A DNA stretch of 64,000 nt from Pseudomonadota bacterium (GTDB taxonomy: Bacteria; Desulfobacterota; Desulfovibrionia; Desulfovibrionales; Desulfomicrobiaceae), in assembly GCA_018902545.1 (NCBI GenBank), contig JAHIQM010000001.1, forward strand, positions 1 to 64,000, written 5' to 3'. The first letter of the stretch is position 1. Each line of letters opens with the position of its first letter. Below the pieces are notes generated by a model. It saw nothing but the letters and a program-made list of their open reading frames with translations, did not search any database and was not told the DNA's origin. The position numbers and the translations under genes are program-made. Positions 61,442 to 64,000 of this stretch are shown piece after piece.

Positions 61442-62406
61442 ATGCGTCACACTTCATTACTATTTATCATCTTGATCGGCCTATTGGTAACAACGCCAAA
61501 AGCTCAAGCCGACCAACTCAAGACCGGGATCATGAAGTCCGCGCCGTCGCCAAACCAGATTACCAGCACACCGAAGCCGACACCGCAAGTCCCGGCCGTC
61601 AAAACCGCTCCCGGAGTGACAGCGCCCATCCCGACGAAGCAGGGCATAATCGCACCCCTGGGGCAGAAGGCAACCATCGCGGTCAAAAGTCCAGCCTAGG
61701 GCACGCAGCATCCGGCCGGCAAGCCCCTGACCATCGTCTGGGACAGAAGCACCATCCCCGCCGCCGCCACGGTGAACATTCTCCTACTGGACAGGCCCGG
61801 CGGCACGGTCCAGACGGCCATCAAAACCGGTGCCGCAAATACGGGCAGCTTTATGTCATGGACCCCTTCACCGCAGTTCACTGTGCCTGGCAAATCATGG
61901 GTCGTGCGGGTCGAAACAATTGACAAAATGAGTCATGGACATTCCGGAGCGTTCAGCTTTGCAAAATCCGATACAGGCAGAACCGAAAGCGGCCTGCCAC
62001 AGCAGAATAATCAAAGCCCATCGGCAATCAATATCACAGCACAGCATCCTGTGCAGAACAAAGTTTCTATTTCTGAGGATCTTGTCAAAAAAAAAAAAAT
62101 GCGAACTCTTCTGGTATTAATATGGAGATAGTCGACATAATGCAATTACAGATCAATATGCTTAAAAGAGAACTTGAAATTGAAAGAGATGCAAGAAATA
62201 TTTTAGAAAAATTAGTTGAAGATCATATTGAAATATTTGAATCACACGTTCATACTTATTCAGACACATTAAGCGTAAGAGTTAGTATGAGATCAAAAAG
62301 AAATTGGGAAAACGTTTCAGATGATCAGCTTATAATATATGTTGACCCTGACATAGAAAGACAAAAAGAACCTGCAAAAGACAAAAAAACTAGCTCTCCA
62401 AAATAA
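61442..62406 (+). pseudogene. Fourth array member, broken by an amber codon and an A13 frameshift (array member D)
   Basis: Starts MRHTSLLFIILIGLLVTTPK with the shared N-module. At 61697-61699 TAG replaces the CAG (Gln) found in members A, B and C (KSPxQGTQHP). The frame then continues, with GTQHPAGKPLTIVWDRS and the rest of the module, to an A13 tract at 62087-62099. One frame over (as with one A more, or a -1 frameshift) the reading goes on NANSSGINMEIVDIMQLQ into a very AT-rich, Lys/Glu-rich coiled-coil-like tail ending at 62404-62406 (KTSSPK-stop). As written, only an 85-residue exported fragment could be made. Recent inactivation or switching at the A-tract are both possible. Confidence 0.8.
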
Positions 62407-62755
62407 ATTTAATTTATTTACAATTTAAATAATGAGTAAAATATACAAGTTTATAATATTTAATGATCTTTTAAAATTTATTAAAAATATTTATGTGCAT
62501 TACTCATATTTTAAATTAAATTTGAAAAAAAAATGATAATCACTCTTAGCACAAAGATGAGTTACAGACGGATAATACGAGCCTAAAAGTACTGGAACAG
62601 CTCGTCTAGGTCGTTCAAACCGAAAGATGAGAATAGTCATGCTCTGAATCCTCGAACGGGAGCCGTCTAGAAAACCCTAATCAGCTGACAACCAGTCGCC
62701 CGTAACGAATAGGCTACTGACCATGACATTGTTAACAGATCATGCGAGGTAAACA
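62407..62755. other. Intergenic region before the IPT-repeat gene
   Basis: 349 bases. The first ~130 are extremely AT-rich; the rest is mixed, with a repeated CGTCTAG and short dyads but no RNA class I recognise. No gene is seen. The last part probably holds the promoter of the gene starting at 62756. Confidence 0.4.
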
Positions 62756-64000
62756 ATGAAAATGCGCCCTTGTTCTTTGTTCATCATGATCGCAATAATC
62801 TTCCTCTTCGATGTCCATGGCCTGGGAGCTGACTCCCTCATAAAACCTTTTCCCACAATCCAGCCCACACAGCCCCGAATCACGACTACACCGAAGACCG
62901 CGCCAACCTCTCCCGCCCCGGGCATGAACGTCATCCAGCCCCAGGCGTCCTTTCCCGAACTGACGTCCGTTGCCCCCGCCACCCTGCAGCAGGGGCAGAG
63001 CACGACCCTGAACCTGTCCGGCCGGAACCTGAGTAAGGACATGGTCCTGATCATGGGTCCGGGGGTGACCGTGGGCCCCATCCAGCAAGTCGGTGACAAA
63101 ATACTGCTCGCCCCCGTTTCCGTGGCGGACACGGCCGCGCCCGGCGTGCGCACCATCAGCGTCCAGTACAAGGGCGTGACCAAGCAGGGCCAGGCTAGGC
63201 TGACCGTCACTGCTGTTCAGGCCGCCACGGTCATCCAGTCCATCACCCCCAATTCCATCGCACAAGGCGAGAGCAGGGAGCTGACCATCTCCGGCACGGG
63301 CCTTGAATTCGTGCGCCAGATGAACTTCGGACCCGGCCTTTCGGCCCAACTGCCGAAACCCAGCGGCGCGAACCTGCGCGTGACGGTCACGGCGGCTCCG
63401 GACGCCGCTCCCGGCCAACGGGCGGTGTCCTATTCCGACCGGATCGGCCAGCACACCTCAAGGCTCCCGTTCATGGTCACCATCAACCCCCAGCCCGAAC
63501 CTCCGGGCAAGCCGGTACAACCGATTCAGACCAAGACACCGCTGGCCGCGCCGGTGATAATGACCATGACCCCCAACCAGTGGACACAGGGCGGGGAATA
63601 CGAGGTCACGGTCCAGGGAGCCAACCTGTCTCAGGGCCTGGAAACGCGCTTCGCCAAGGGCATCGAGATCAAAAAACTAACCGTGACTTCGGCCGCCATG
63701 GCCCGCATGACGGTCCGCGTCGCTGATCAAGCTCCGCTTGGCAGACAATGGCTGGAAATCCGCCCAGGCCCGGACGCGAAATGGACCCAGAGCCGGGCTC
63801 TGGGAGAGGTGCAGGCGAAACCGGCGGCCACGATCAGCGTCCCGGCCATCAAGACGGCCCGGCCCGAACTGTCCGCCATCACCCCGAACCAGTGGGAGCC
63901 GGGCAAGACGTATGCGGTCACCCTGCAGGGCGCGCACCTGCCAGAGACACTGGAAGCCGCATTCGGCAAGGATGTCGTGGTTCGCGAAATGAAGGTCGGC
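62756..64000 (+). CDS. Exported IPT/TIG-repeat protein, N-terminal part (runs off the right edge)
   Basis: A frame of 415 codons from ATG 62756 (GAGGT upstream), still open at the end of the window. The signal peptide (FIMIAIIFLFDVHGLGA) is followed by a Pro/Thr linker (TIQPTQPRITTTPKTAPTSP) reminiscent of the array members. At least four IPT/TIG-like repeats follow, each opening with a similar motif: SVAPATLQQGQSTTLNLSG, SITPNSIAQGESRELTISG, TMTPNQWTQGGEYEVTVQG and AITPNQWEPGKTYAVTLQG. It is GC-rich, unlike the tail of member D. Such repeats form elongated surface stalks. It probably belongs to the same surface system as the array; this is inferred from position and linker similarity. Confidence 0.8.
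   Translation, partial: MKMRPCSLFIMIAIIFLFDVHGLGADSLIKPFPTIQPTQPRITTTPKTAPTSPAPGMNVIQPQASFPELTSVAPATLQQGQSTTLNLSGRNLSKDMVLIMGPGVTVGPIQQVGDKILLAPVSVADTAAPGVRTISVQYKGVTKQGQARLTVTAVQAATVIQSITPNSIAQGESRELTISGTGLEFVRQMNFGPGLSAQLPKPSGANLRVTVTAAPDAAPGQRAVSYSDRIGQHTSRLPFMVTINPQPEPPGKPVQPIQTKTPLAAPVIMTMTPNQWTQGGEYEVTVQGANLSQGLETRFAKGIEIKKLTVTSAAMARMTVRVADQAPLGRQWLEIRPGPDAKWTQSRALGEVQAKPAATISVPAIKTARPELSAITPNQWEPGKTYAVTLQGAHLPETLEAAFGKDVVVREMKVG

Overview
The window looks like chromosomal DNA of a Desulfovibrionales-type sulfate reducer (Desulfomicrobium/Desulfovibrio relatives). The indications are GC-rich genes with AT-rich gaps, a bacterioferritin of the Desulfovibrio iron-coproporphyrin type, a small homotrimeric-type porin with a very acidic barrel, a fused AccA-AccD carboxyltransferase beside a detached biotin carboxylase, several sensor kinase/response regulator sets, and REP-like intergenic repeats. 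Genus assignment is inference from gene content only.

Layout. 1-1978: start of a large RTX-type surface protein leaving the left edge. 2618-9569: two tandem paralogous 7TMR-DISM hybrid sensor kinases, a stand-alone Hpt protein and a decayed receiver fragment of a third kinase. 9570-13671: a glycosyltransferase, a small zinc-ribbon membrane protein, an AT-rich gap, and an XRE/ImmA-like protease plus PIN pair. 13873-14399: remnant of a group II intron placed just behind the ssb terminator. 14466-19905: ssb, a conserved hypothetical gene and an acetyl-CoA carboxylase block (BCCP-like, AccAD fusion, AccC). 20243-22685: purine nucleoside phosphorylase overlapping a HEAT-receiver protein. 23311-29503: sensor kinase, sigma54 activator, TSUP-type anion transporter with partner membrane protein, and two receivers. 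A sigma54 promoter and two matching palindromes lie upstream. 30099-37091: TPR protein, secreted beta-propeller protein, porin, hisD-purC-fabI. 37856-45372: thioredoxin, a vapBC-like pair, tRNA-Ser, SRP RNA, a Tim44-like protein, a zinc-ribbon frame interrupted by TGA, a carbonic anhydrase next to a degenerate paralogue, a solute-binding protein, a TM2 protein and an M20 peptidase. 45696-52662: gatB, DUF4254, mltA, a DUF89-type protein, bacterioferritin and an EamA transporter. 52883-64000: a cell-envelope region with an outer-membrane barrel, an exported partner and a tandem array of exported proteins that share one N-terminal module but have unrelated C-termini, followed by an IPT-repeat protein leaving the right edge.

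The least ordinary parts are (i) the 56.2-62.4 kb array, with a decayed gene tail between members and a fourth member broken by an amber codon and an A13 tract; (ii) a nested inverted-repeat/terminator element that sits exactly one base after the stop codon of three unrelated genes; (iii) a hairpin repeat family whose arms change sequence but stay complementary; (iv) a terminator-associated group II intron remnant; and (v) a zinc-ribbon frame with an in-frame TGA. No CRISPR array, rRNA operon or intact transposase was seen.
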